Source: Capronia americana
Taxonomy: Eukaryota; Ascomycota; Eurotiomycetes; Chaetothyriales; Herpotrichiellaceae
Assembly: GCA_016110215.1 (NCBI GenBank)
Contig: JADWQD010000003.1
Location: 2,852,001 to 2,916,000 of the forward strand
Direction: 5' to 3'
DNA length: 64,000 nt
Shown: in pieces, positions 44,493 through 53,742 of the stretch
Numbering within the stretch: the stretch's first letter is position 1
Layout: the number at the start of each line of letters is the position of its first letter
Position numbers and translations under genes: made by a program
The notes under the pieces: generated by a model
What the model saw: only the letters and a program-made list of their open reading frames with translations
Databases searched by the model: none
Told to the model about the DNA's origin: nothing

Positions 44493-45288
44493 GGTGAACG
44501 AGGGCCGTTGTCGAGGCAGAGCCAGATCACAGAGGAGAGACAAGGTCAAGGATGGAATTCTCTGCAACGAGGATTTAGGCAAGTCTCCGTCTCTCTGTCT
44601 TCCACTGCCCTCAAAATTGAAAGCAGCACTTCTACAGACCGGCTGCTTCTGAGACTCACAAGAAGTAGCGGATCTTGTGTTCAGTAGCTGAAGGAGATTT
44701 CGGGTAAGGCAAAAGATGTGACTTCCCACTGAGCCACTCTTCCTCAATGTTGGAGAAGCTGCAACGGCAAGAATGATCGTCGTCACGGTTACCCACTTAG
44801 CTTTTGTACTGTATGCATCTAAATTCCAACGCTCTTTTTATAGCTACCGTGCCCTCTTCTGACGGTTGTCCAGGACGAAGAGTTGTTACAAATGAAGTAC
44901 GTGGCTGATTGGCAAGTCCGGATCTAGCACGCTTCAACAAATCATGAGCCAGCAAATGTCTCAGATCTTTGATAACGAAATGCATTGCAGGATCATAGAC
45001 ACCATACTCAAACAAGGCTGTGACGAACGCTGTCAAGAAGCCTGGAATTGGAAGAGCTTATTACACACGTGCTGGAGGGTTTCATCATTTATCTTCATTT
45101 TTCGTCTATCATGAGAGGGCAGGACAGCTAGAATTCCACGAGGGTTGTCAATGGAGCTCAAGCAGCCACCCAAGGCAAGGCTCAAGACCCCTTAGACAGG
45201 TTCGAAATGTTTTGACCTGGGCACTGTGTGACGGAGGACAGAGACATGCCGTCATCATCTGACGCAAGGCTGCCCAACAACGCACCGC
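44493..45288. other. intergenic between DHODH-like and eEF1B genes
   Basis: Promoter of the DHODH-like gene and 3' flank of the eEF1B gene, both on the minus strand. No further gene recognised. Confidence 0.5.
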
Positions 45289-46228
45289 TCACAACTTCTG
45301 CATGGCGACGACATCAGTGGACTGGACGTGGTCCTCGTCCTCTTCGATCAGCTGCTGCAGCTCCTCCAGAGACACCTTCTCGTCTTCGACCACCAAGTTG
45401 ATCTGCAACTTCTTGATACCGAATCCAACAGCGACCAGCTGGTTTGCACCCCAGACGAGACCATCCATCTGGATCTTCAACACGTTTGCAACCAGTTCTT
45501 CCATGTTCGTCTCGTCGTCCCAAGGCTTGACATCTAGTGTAACGATGGATTTGGCGGCGGGCTTGGGCTTCCCTTCCTTTTTCTTCCTGTAGTCCGCCAA
45601 TCTCTTCTCTCGCTCGGCGACGACTTCGGGGTCTTCCTCCTCCTCGTCGGAGCCGAAGAGATCGACGTCGTCGTCATCCTCTGCTTCGGGAGCGTCCTTG
45701 GGGTTGTGTGTTACGGCGACTTCGTCAGGACCGTAGGTGGTAAAGGGCTTTGAAGGGTCGCCTGGCAAGGTGGAAAAGTCGGCGTCGTAGGACTTGACAT
45801 GGTTGTACCAACGGTAGGCATGGGGGTACTTCTCAACCGCAGGTTGCTCTTTCAGGGCCTTGAAGCTAACGACATCGGCTTGCGATGGTGCGTATCTGTA
45901 GACAGGCTGTTAACAAAAGTGCCACGACAGAGTTGTCTGCGATACAAAGTTGTAACGTTTTTGAGTCAGAGGTGCAATTGCTTGCGATTGGAAGTAGTCA
46001 TTCTGCGGTGTCTTAAGCCGCCTCATCAACACGGACCAATTTGTTCTCATCTTGAAAGGCAAATAAAGAGGAATGATTTAAGGAGGAGCCACATACCCAG
46101 AGATGTATGAGCGGGTCTTAAGCCAGTTGTTGAGGACTATTTTGAGTCAGTGCCAATCTTTGGAGGGGTTGCAGTCGACTAAACATACGTGTGAGGCCGC
46201 TGTCGGACACGAAATCGGTGAAACCCAT
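45289..46228 (-). CDS. efb1: translation elongation factor eEF1B alpha (EF-1-beta)
   Basis: Three exons on the minus strand: 46228-46189, 46136-46097, 45895-45289; 228 aa. Exons 1 and 2 rebuild MGFTDFVSDSGLTLLNNWL and KTRSYISG, the GST-C-like N-terminus, then YAPSQADVVSF. An acidic linker (EAEDDDDVDLFGSDEEEE) precedes the catalytic guanine-exchange domain: SIVTLDVKPWDDETNM, DGLVWGANQLVAVGFGIKKL and the end TDVVAMQKL. The protein reloads eEF1A with GTP. Intron 1 is 51 nt, but intron 2 (46095-45896) is 200 nt, long for this genome, and contains a box C/D RNA candidate. Housekeeping gene, expected to be strongly expressed, which suits a snoRNA host. Confidence 0.95.
45961..46058 (-). ncRNA. snR18: candidate U18 (snR18-type) box C/D snoRNA inside eEF1B intron 2
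   Basis: On the minus strand: a C-box-like AAGATGA (46053-46047), then the 12-nt element TTGGTCCGTGTT (46039-46028), an ATGA that can act as D' box, and CTGA (D box, 45969-45966); 88 nt from C to D. The 12-mer is the exact antisense of the conserved large-subunit rRNA word AACACGGACCAA. With ATGA as D', the fifth nucleotide upstream pairs with the A that corresponds to yeast 25S A649, the known U18 target with C650. Budding-yeast U18 is encoded in the intron of EFB1, the same host gene. Weak points: the C box has one mismatch, the D' box deviates by one base, and no clear terminal stem is visible. Confidence 0.75.
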
Positions 46229-46761
46229 CTTGACTCAAGGTTCAAAAACTATGAGCACTGTGCAGACAATCAAGAAACTTCACTGAGGTGTGTTTGGTTG
46301 GAAATTGTTCTGGTCAATCTGAAATTGAAAAGAAAAAGATGCCCTGGCATGCCATGCCAAGCCTGAAAAGTGGGTCCAGTCTGCGGCAGAACTACGTGAG
46401 TCAGACAAGTCAACAGTACACAGTCTATACAGCTCGCTCTCACTCGATATCGTTGAAGCCACAAGTCGGGGGATTAATTTTACTCAGCGTCCTTTCGAGA
46501 TGGGGACGGGCGTATCCAATTTGTAGCGACATATGCCGACTTCAGCCTCATAACCCCTGGTCTGGCTTTCATACAGGACGCTAAGCAGCCAGTTCCAGTC
46601 TGCGACTGCGGTTCTCTGGCTCAACCGGTCTCTTTCGCTTGACAAAATCGCCATTTCCTCTTCGCAATAACCGATGGGAAAGAGACCAACCCTGATCGCA
46701 CTCTGGCATCGGTTCTTGAGCCCTTCTCAGCGTCAAAGGTTGCATGCCAAGCCTGGCGACC
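46229..46761. other. intergenic between eEF1B and BTB genes
   Basis: Promoter of the eEF1B gene (-) and 3' flank of the BTB gene (-). Nothing else recognised. Confidence 0.5.
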
Positions 46762-47756
46762 TCATTCGTGTCTGTATCTGCATCGGCCCTCAATCTTCGA
46801 TCTCTGTCCGCTTGTGACACAATCTAGACAAACGCCGCGGCCAGATTCCAGAATTTTTGTTAGCTGTGAGGATATTGAGTAAAAGAGTTTTGCTTCTCCT
46901 CCGTTCGAGCAGACGCTGCTGCACACACACTTTCCAGAGCCGATTTGACCAGTCCGCCTCATGATTTCGCCTACATGGGCAACAATGTCGAAGCAGCTTC
47001 TTCTTTGGAAATCCGATGCGGTTGGTGATATGTGATAGTAGCAGAGACTGGAAAGATAGTTGCCCACCCACAACTTTGCCTTTTCACAACCCCCGCTACC
47101 TAGAGCGCAGACCGGTGATAGCAACGCCTTCTCTAGTGACCGAAGAACCTCGTCGCGTCGCATGTTTAGCTCTGCTTTGAATTTGAGTGTTAGCGGAGCG
47201 ATAGGCCCCCTGTTGGACGTCACTCACCGAGTAAGGATACGGAGATGCTCGGGTGATTCATGGCATCGGGTATCGCCAGCCACCGTGTTTCTTGATTGAT
47301 CACCATCTTCCAGGAGGTACTCGAGAATAGGTGGGGGGCATCAAGAAGATAAGCGACAAAAAGTATCTTGCTAAGGCCACGGGTCGACGCAGAGGCAGCG
47401 AGCTTCTCCAGCGGAGCCTGGACATAGCTAGCGATCGGAGCTGCACACTGGTATTTGTCGTACAAGCTAGCCAGCTTCTCGAAGAATGCAATGTCGACGT
47501 GTTCTGGTAGCTCGAAGCCCTGGAAGTGGATGACTCTGCTGAGATAGATAAAAGCGGTTGGATCGTCGTCTGGCAGTGAGATGATTGATGGGTTGCTGGC
47601 CGTCGCTTGAGGCGTCAAGCCTTCCTTGAAGCCCGATGTGAACATTGCTTTGAACACTGGAGACGCCAGAGACATGACTTTGGATGAGATTCGGATCCTC
47701 TCATCGCCAATTTGGACGACAACATCGCCGGCGGCGTCGATGTCGGTAGTCGCCAT
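46762..47756 (-). CDS. BTB/POZ domain protein
   Basis: Exons on the minus strand: 47756-47228 and 47171-46762. The intron 47227-47172 (56 nt) runs GTGAGT to CAG, phase 1. Product 312 aa. The N-terminal BTB fold is clear: GDVVVQIGDERIRISSKVMS, LASPVFKAMFTSGFKEG, then IISLPDDDPTAFIYLSRVIH. Such fungal BTB-only proteins are common and of unknown role; some serve as Cullin-3 adaptors. The spliced second exon gives ELNMRRDEVLRSLEKALL followed by a Cys-rich C-terminus (GSGKCVCSSVCSNGG and GVCLDC) that might bind metal or be disordered. No kelch, MATH or zinc-finger domain. Divergent from Hsp78. Confidence 0.85.
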
Positions 47757-48530
47757 GGTGGTCCGTGATGTTGAGATGTGGCCTGCGGGTGAGAGGAAGA
47801 TAAGAAAGAGATCGGAGGGCGCAGTGTGAGGCGGGACTGGAAGTGAATCTAGCCATTTCCGCCAAAAGGAAGGACTCTTGCAATCACTCGATATTTGCCC
47901 TCAATGCAAGCAAGGCCCGCTGAATATTGCAAGGCTGCCTTTCGGGACCGGTTTGCCGTTCGGCGGTGAATATCCTAATCCTACTTGGAACGTGAAAGTT
48001 ACAAGTCCAGCTACCTCATGCTTTACTTGGGATCGAGCTTGAATATAACCGCAAAGACGGGAGACGCCGGACAAAGATCGAGGAAGGAAACAACTTAGTC
48101 TGATGCCCGGGAGCAGACCGAATCCAGAATCAACATCTGCAGGGCTATGTGCTCATGGATAGAACGCACAATTTGTCGGACGGCCATCTCTCTTGGATCA
48201 GCGCGCTCTTCCTTCTGCGCGGAACAGTGATGGTGGTAATCCACCATACCTCGTACAGAAGATCAATCACACGAGTTGTTGATGAGCGTGGAAGAAGCGG
48301 CAGCGGATGCGGCTGTAAAGGGATTAGTCAAGCCTTGTGTCTAATCCCAATCCAGACAATGATGTCGCTCGAGTCTTCCAGAAAATGCTGCAAGGCTCGT
48401 ACCACTGGCAATTTCTCCTTCAACCACGATTAAATCACTATACTTCTCGCCAGCATGTCCAACTCTACTCTAGATCACCGATAACATCTATTGAAGTCGC
48501 GTAGCATTGCGACTCGACATCAGAAGCACT
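47757..48530. other. divergent upstream region, BTB / Hsp78
   Basis: Shared upstream region with a candidate heat-shock element at 48376-48383. No gene recognised. Confidence 0.5.
48376..48383 (+). promoter_or_regulatory. candidate heat-shock element upstream of Hsp78
   Basis: TTCCAGAA matches the inverted TTCnnGAA pair bound by Hsf1 and lies about 150 bp before the Hsp78 start. The third unit is only approximate, and such 8-mers occur by chance, so this is tentative. Confidence 0.3.
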
Positions 48531-50888
48531 ATGAATGCCGCAAGAGCGTCGTTCGTGCGACGAGCACGACCTTCACGAACCCTTTACACTTCATTTCAGC
48601 ATCCGAGAGCCGCACCTCTGGCAACATCCGGTCTCAGAGCCGTTGCGGCTCCTCGCTCAATATTACCGGCATCATCTTTCATCCGCACGTACGCCAATGG
48701 ACGACCTCACCCACCTGGAGGAACCCACCGCATGAACATGGGAGGCGAGCCTGAAAAGCCTGCTTTGGAAGAGTATGGAGTTGATCTCACAGCGCGAGCA
48801 AAAGACGGAAAACTCGACCCAGTCATTGGAAGAGACGCGGAGATTCACCGAACGATACAAATCCTGTCTCGGAGAACTAAGAACAATCCGGTCCTGATCG
48901 GTGCCGCAGGTACCGGCAAAACTGCCATTCTCGAAGGGCTTGCACAGAGAATAGTTAGGGGAGATGTGCCTGAGAGCATCAAGAATAAGAGGGTCATTTC
49001 CCTTGACCTGGGACAGCTAATAGCCGGAGCCAAGTTCCGAGGTGACTTTGAAGAGAGGCTGAAGAAGGTCTTAAAAGAGGTCCAAGATGCTCAGGGTGGT
49101 GTCATCCTCTTCGTCGACGAGCTCCATACCCTGCTTGGCCTCGGAAAGGCGGAAGGCTCTATTGATGCCAGCAATCTGCTCAAGCCGGCTCTGTCCCGTG
49201 GCGAACTCCAATGCTGCGGTGCGACGACGCTGAACGAATACCGCCAAATCGAGAAAGACGTCGCACTTGCACGGCGCTTTCAGCCCATACTGGTTGGCGA
49301 ACCCTCGGTTCAAGACACAATCTCTATTTTGCGCGGTATCAAAGACCGCTATGAAGTTCACCATGGCGTTCGCATCACCGACGGAGCTCTCGTTGCCGCT
49401 GCAACCTACAGCAACCGCTACATAACCGATCGCTTCCTGCCGGACAAGGCCATTGACCTAGTCGACGAAGCTGCGTCTGCTCTGAGACTCCAACAAGAGT
49501 CCAAGCCTGACGCTATTCAGACCCTCGACCGCGAAATCATGACCATCCAGATCGAGCTTGAATCCTTGCGCAAGGAAACCGACATTGCATCCAAAGAGCG
49601 CCGGCAAAAGCTCGAGGAGACTCTGGCAGAGAAGAAGAAAGAAGTCAGTCGTTTGACCGAGATATGGGACCGTGAAAAGGCGGAAATTGAAGCTATCAAG
49701 CGGACGAAGGAAGACCTCGAGAAGGCCCGACAAGAGCTGGAGCAGGCTCGGCGAGAAGGAAACTTCGGCCGCGCCGGCGAACTCCAATATGCCACCATTC
49801 CCAGACTCGAAGCGCAACTGCCCCGAGAAGGCGAGGAGGTCATGTCTACCACCAAGAACGGAGAGACTCTCATCCATGACTCAGTCACGGCCGACGACAT
49901 TGCAAACGTCGTGAGTCGGACCACTGGCATTCCGGTGACCAAGCTCATGGCTGGTGAAGTCGAGAAGCTGGTCAAGATGGAAGACAAACTCCGAGAACAC
50001 GTACGTGGCCAAGACGAAGCTCTTACTGCAGTTGCCAATGCGGTTCGAATGCAACGGGCGGGTCTCAATGGCGAGAACCGACCGTTAGGCAGCTTCATGT
50101 TCTTGGGACCTACCGGTGTTGGCAAGACGGAGCTCTGCAAACAGATCGCCAACTTTCTTTTCAGCACAGAAACCGCCGTGGTCAGGTTCGATATGTCAGA
50201 GTTTCAGGAAAAGCACACCGTTTCCCGGTTGATTGGTGCGACGGCTGGCTACATTGGCTATGAAGACGCAGGGCAGCTCACGGAAGCTGTTCGGCGAAAG
50301 CCGTACGCAGTTCTGCTCTTCGACGAATTTGAGAAAGCACATCGCGATATATCGAGCTTACTCTTGCAAGTTCTTGACGAAGGCTTCTTGACTGATGCCC
50401 AAGGCCACAAGGTGGACTTCCGAAACACTCTCATTGTTCTGACGAGCAACCTCGGCGCCGAAATTCTGGTCAGCGGTGCCGACGTGGAGTCTGTGACACC
50501 TGAGCAAAAGAAGGCCGTCATGGAAGTCGTCCAAGCCTCTTATCCGCCAGAGTTCCTCAACAGGATTGACGAATTCATCATCTTCAACAAGCTGTCCAGG
50601 TCGGCGTTGAGAGACATTGTGGACATCCGCATCCGTGAACTCCAGGGACGTCTGGATGATCGCAGAATTACACTCGAAGTCTCATCCGAAGTCAAAGACT
50701 GGCTCTGCGAAAAGGGCTATGACACCCGCTACGGAGCGCGGCCGCTGAACAGGCTGATCCAGCACGAAATCGGAAGGAAACTCGCCGACAGGATAATTCG
50801 AGGTGAGTTGAAGACGGGAGACGCCGCCAAGGTTGTTCTGAGTGAGGGGGGAGAGAACTTGGATCTGGAAGTGCAAGCTAGGGCATAA
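48531..50888 (+). CDS. hsp78: mitochondrial Hsp78 disaggregase (ClpB family)
   Basis: Single exon, 785 aa. The start is the ATG at 48531 (MNAARASFVRRARPSRTL), an Arg-rich mitochondrial presequence; the frame open a little farther upstream has no ATG. There is no Clp N-domain, and the protein goes straight to the first AAA+ module (EYGVDLTARAKDGKLDPVIG), as Hsp78 does. NBD1: Walker A GAAGTGKT (about 124-131) and Walker B VILFVDELH (about 191-199). A coiled-coil middle domain rich in Glu/Lys/Arg spans about 325-425. NBD2: GPTGVGKT (about 526-533), RFDMSEFQEKHTVSRLIGA and LLFDEFEKAH. The ATPase remodels aggregated proteins in the mitochondrial matrix with Hsp70. A heat-shock-element-like site lies upstream. 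Confidence 0.96.
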   Translation: MNAARASFVRRARPSRTLYTSFQHPRAAPLATSGLRAVAAPRSILPASSFIRTYANGRPHPPGGTHRMNMGGEPEKPALEEYGVDLTARAKDGKLDPVIGRDAEIHRTIQILSRRTKNNPVLIGAAGTGKTAILEGLAQRIVRGDVPESIKNKRVISLDLGQLIAGAKFRGDFEERLKKVLKEVQDAQGGVILFVDELHTLLGLGKAEGSIDASNLLKPALSRGELQCCGATTLNEYRQIEKDVALARRFQPILVGEPSVQDTISILRGIKDRYEVHHGVRITDGALVAAATYSNRYITDRFLPDKAIDLVDEAASALRLQQESKPDAIQTLDREIMTIQIELESLRKETDIASKERRQKLEETLAEKKKEVSRLTEIWDREKAEIEAIKRTKEDLEKARQELEQARREGNFGRAGELQYATIPRLEAQLPREGEEVMSTTKNGETLIHDSVTADDIANVVSRTTGIPVTKLMAGEVEKLVKMEDKLREHVRGQDEALTAVANAVRMQRAGLNGENRPLGSFMFLGPTGVGKTELCKQIANFLFSTETAVVRFDMSEFQEKHTVSRLIGATAGYIGYEDAGQLTEAVRRKPYAVLLFDEFEKAHRDISSLLLQVLDEGFLTDAQGHKVDFRNTLIVLTSNLGAEILVSGADVESVTPEQKKAVMEVVQASYPPEFLNRIDEFIIFNKLSRSALRDIVDIRIRELQGRLDDRRITLEVSSEVKDWLCEKGYDTRYGARPLNRLIQHEIGRKLADRIIRGELKTGDAAKVVLSEGGENLDLEVQARA

Positions 50889-51502
50889 TCCTACGCGGAA
50901 ATTACAATGACTTGTATGTTTCGACCGTTTTCAGGTTGATGTTGGGTCCTTTTTAGCGGCATTGGCTGGCGTTGATATGGAAGATACCCCCCTCAAAATC
51001 ACGAATGTATGAAGCTAGGAGGGATTTCTTAGGGCATGTACGGCAAGACAGCCATACCAGCATTGTACAGTATTATGTATATATGGTCAACAAAAGAAGA
51101 CATCAGCTCCACCTTCCATTGAGATTTCCTTTTTTTTTGGATGCATTTCCCACTTTAAGGGAGCAAGACCGTCTCGGTAAACTTCTACAAGAAATTAGAG
51201 AACGAGCAGGGCAACTATCCTGCCTGACCTAGAACTTCTAAAGCAACATGAAAGGACGCTGATACCATTGCCGGCCAAGATGCAAGCGGTTTAATCTAGG
51301 AAGAGTGATTGAACGGACAGTTGAGTAGAGGAATGATCAGTGATCTTCTGGCGGTCAAAAGCGGCGTCACAGTTCCCGAAACGGCCAAGGCGGATTTCCC
51401 TGCAATTGACGTGATTGCCGAGCATCACGCCAGACTCAGAAACACATCGACTGACACTCAGCGAGGACGGTGTCGAGACATCAAGGTCCACCCATCTCTG
51501 AG
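50889..51502. other. intergenic, upstream of chromate transporter
   Basis: Hsp78 3' flank and promoter of the CHR gene. A poly-T/TTTTTTTTT run occurs near 51130. No gene seen. Confidence 0.5.
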
Positions 51503-53591
51503 ATGCTATCCTCACTGATCCGAAACGTAATCGGTACGCGGCGTTCACTTGAGCGCCGTCTGCGCGCTCGCTGGCCCGGCGTCCAAGGCCGCGCTTGGGA
51601 AACGTTGCAGAAAAATGGCCTCTTGGGATTCATCTGCTTCGGCGGCCCGCCCGTCCACTTTCAGATTGTGAGTGTCGCTCATCTGGTGATCGCCACAGTT
51701 GCAGCAATTGGCGTGCAATCTACGTACCCCCGACCGTATGGTGGCCCTGTCCTGACTTCCCTCATGACAAGCAGCTCCACCAACGATTCGTCGAGAAGTA
51801 CCAATGGCTGGAGGAGCCGATGTTCCAGGAGCTCTTTGCCGTGACGCAGGCTCTTTCCGGCCCAGCGAGCACCAAGATGCTGTATTGCATCAACTTGAAC
51901 CGGAATGGCTTCCTGTCCGCGCTGCTGGCCTTCTTGCTGTGGTCGTGAGTGCCCCTTTCGTTCATGGATTCCGTACTATGCTGCCCTGTGCCGTGCCCCC
52001 GAGATTGGAATCGAGATGTTTGACCGTGCTGTGTCACGCCATGCCAGACTCCCAGGTGCGCTCGGAATGTACGCCCTCTCGCTCGGTATATCCAACGTGG
52101 GAGACACTCTCCCTGCACAGGCGTACGCTCTGCTCTCTGGTCTCAATGCCGCGACTGTTGGCGTCATTGCCCTTGCGGCTGTGCAGTTGTCGCAGAAGGC
52201 CATCACCGACAAAGTCACCCGGGTGCTTGTGTTCCTGGGCGCCACCGCAGGCATGCTCTACAATGCGCTCTGGTACTTTCCGGTGTTGATCTTCTTAGCC
52301 GGGCCCGTGACAATCATCTGGGATCTGCGGTGGTTGCACAGTCTGTTCGGGTGGGCTTCGACACTGGTCGGTAACAGAAGAGAACCCACGCCCGAAAGCC
52401 AGGACATTGAGATGAGCAACACCGACCGGCCAGACCCACCTACAAACGCGGAACGTAAGTCTTCAATCATTGACAGGACGGCGAGGTGTCTTCCGCTTCC
52501 GCTAACCGAAGCACAACGACTCAGTCTCTGACACGTTCACCCCCGCCCTACCCTCCTCCCGATCTACAGCGGCCACGGCACCAAAGCACCCTGCAGAGGA
52601 GTCACGACGCCGCGTCCCGAGCGACGAAGGCCCAAGCAGCACTACCCAGACGTCCGAGCCAAGGATCATCCCCCGAGACCGGGAACTCAAGGTGTCCTGG
52701 AAATTCGGCTCCCTCTTGATCGCCGGGTTCCTACTTACCTTCGTCATCGTGATGGTCCTGCGCGGAGTGATCAAAGACCGACCCTTACTGTTCAGCCTCT
52801 TCTCGAACCTCTACCTTGCCGGAACAATCATCTTCGGCGGCGGGCCCGTGGTGATCCCGCTCCTTCGCCAGTGAGTACATCCATCCATCCGCACATACAT
52901 GAATGCATACAACGGAGAAATCGAAGCGAAGCTCTGTCTCCCGAAACACAACCAGTTGATCACAATACTGACCCTGCCACCCTCCGGCCAGATACATCGT
53001 CGCCGAAGGATGGGTCTCGCCTCGCGACTTCCTCCTCGGCCTGGCCATCATCCAGTCCTTCCCCGGGCCCAACTTCAACTGTACGTGAGTCCCCGCGTCG
53101 TGCGACACCACTCCACGCCACGCCTGTTGTATAGACATGCATCACACATGAGTGGACGCGAGCTGACACAGACGACGGTACGCGCAGTCGCCGTATATCT
53201 AGGCTCCCTGACGGCGCTCCACGCGGGGTACGCCAGCGCGGCGGGCGCGATGCTCAGCTTCGTCGCCATCTTCGCGCCGGGCCTCATCCTCGTGCACGGC
53301 ACGATGGGGATCTGGACGGCGCTGCGCACGCGCCGGTGGGTCAAGGCCGGGCTGCGCGGCATCAACGCCGCGGCCGTGGGGCTGATCTACACGGCCATCT
53401 ACCGGCTGTGGGAGATCGGGTATATCGACGAGAGGTTCACGAGCGGGTCGAGCCTTGGCCGGGATCCGTGGTGGGTGGTCGTAACGGCGACGAGCTATGT
53501 CGGCGTGTGTTGGTTTCGGCTTCCCGTTCCGTTGGCCATCTTGCTGGGCGGCGCGATGGGGTTGATCTGGTATGGTGTCACGGCGAGATAA
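51503..53591 (+). CDS. CHR-family chromate ion transporter
   Basis: Six exons: 51503-51667, 51775-51944, 52048-52454, 52525-52870, 52992-53080, 53188-53591; 526 aa, all phases agree. Two homologous halves (Chromate_transp) each begin with an FGGP-type motif: GLLGFICFGGPPVHFQI in the first and AGTIIFGGGPVVIPLLRQ in the second. In the first, LHQRFVEKYQWLEEPMFQEL and ALSGPASTKMLY follow; in the second, YIVAEGWVSPRDFLLGLAII with QSFPGPNFNFAVYLG. About ten membrane helices. A hydrophilic linker (about residues 245-310) separates the halves. CHR proteins export chromate or take up sulfate-like anions; direction is not readable here. Introns of 70-121 nt are longer than elsewhere in the window. Convergent with the 6PGDH-like gene. 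Confidence 0.93.
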
Positions 53592-53742
53592 TAGCCCCAG
53601 TGCCCAGTGACGTGGGGATTATGGCTTGTCCTTCACCTTCCGAGGGAGAAAGGAGGCTCGTTTCTGGTCTATTCCGCTTTACGTTGCCTGGAGCGCTATT
53701 CCAGTGGTGGCTAATTTTACAGGACTGTACGTTTCCAAACCC

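Noticed and set aside
49458..50167. Long antisense frames opposite Hsp78
   Set aside because: Shadow of the strongly biased codon use of the Hsp78 gene.
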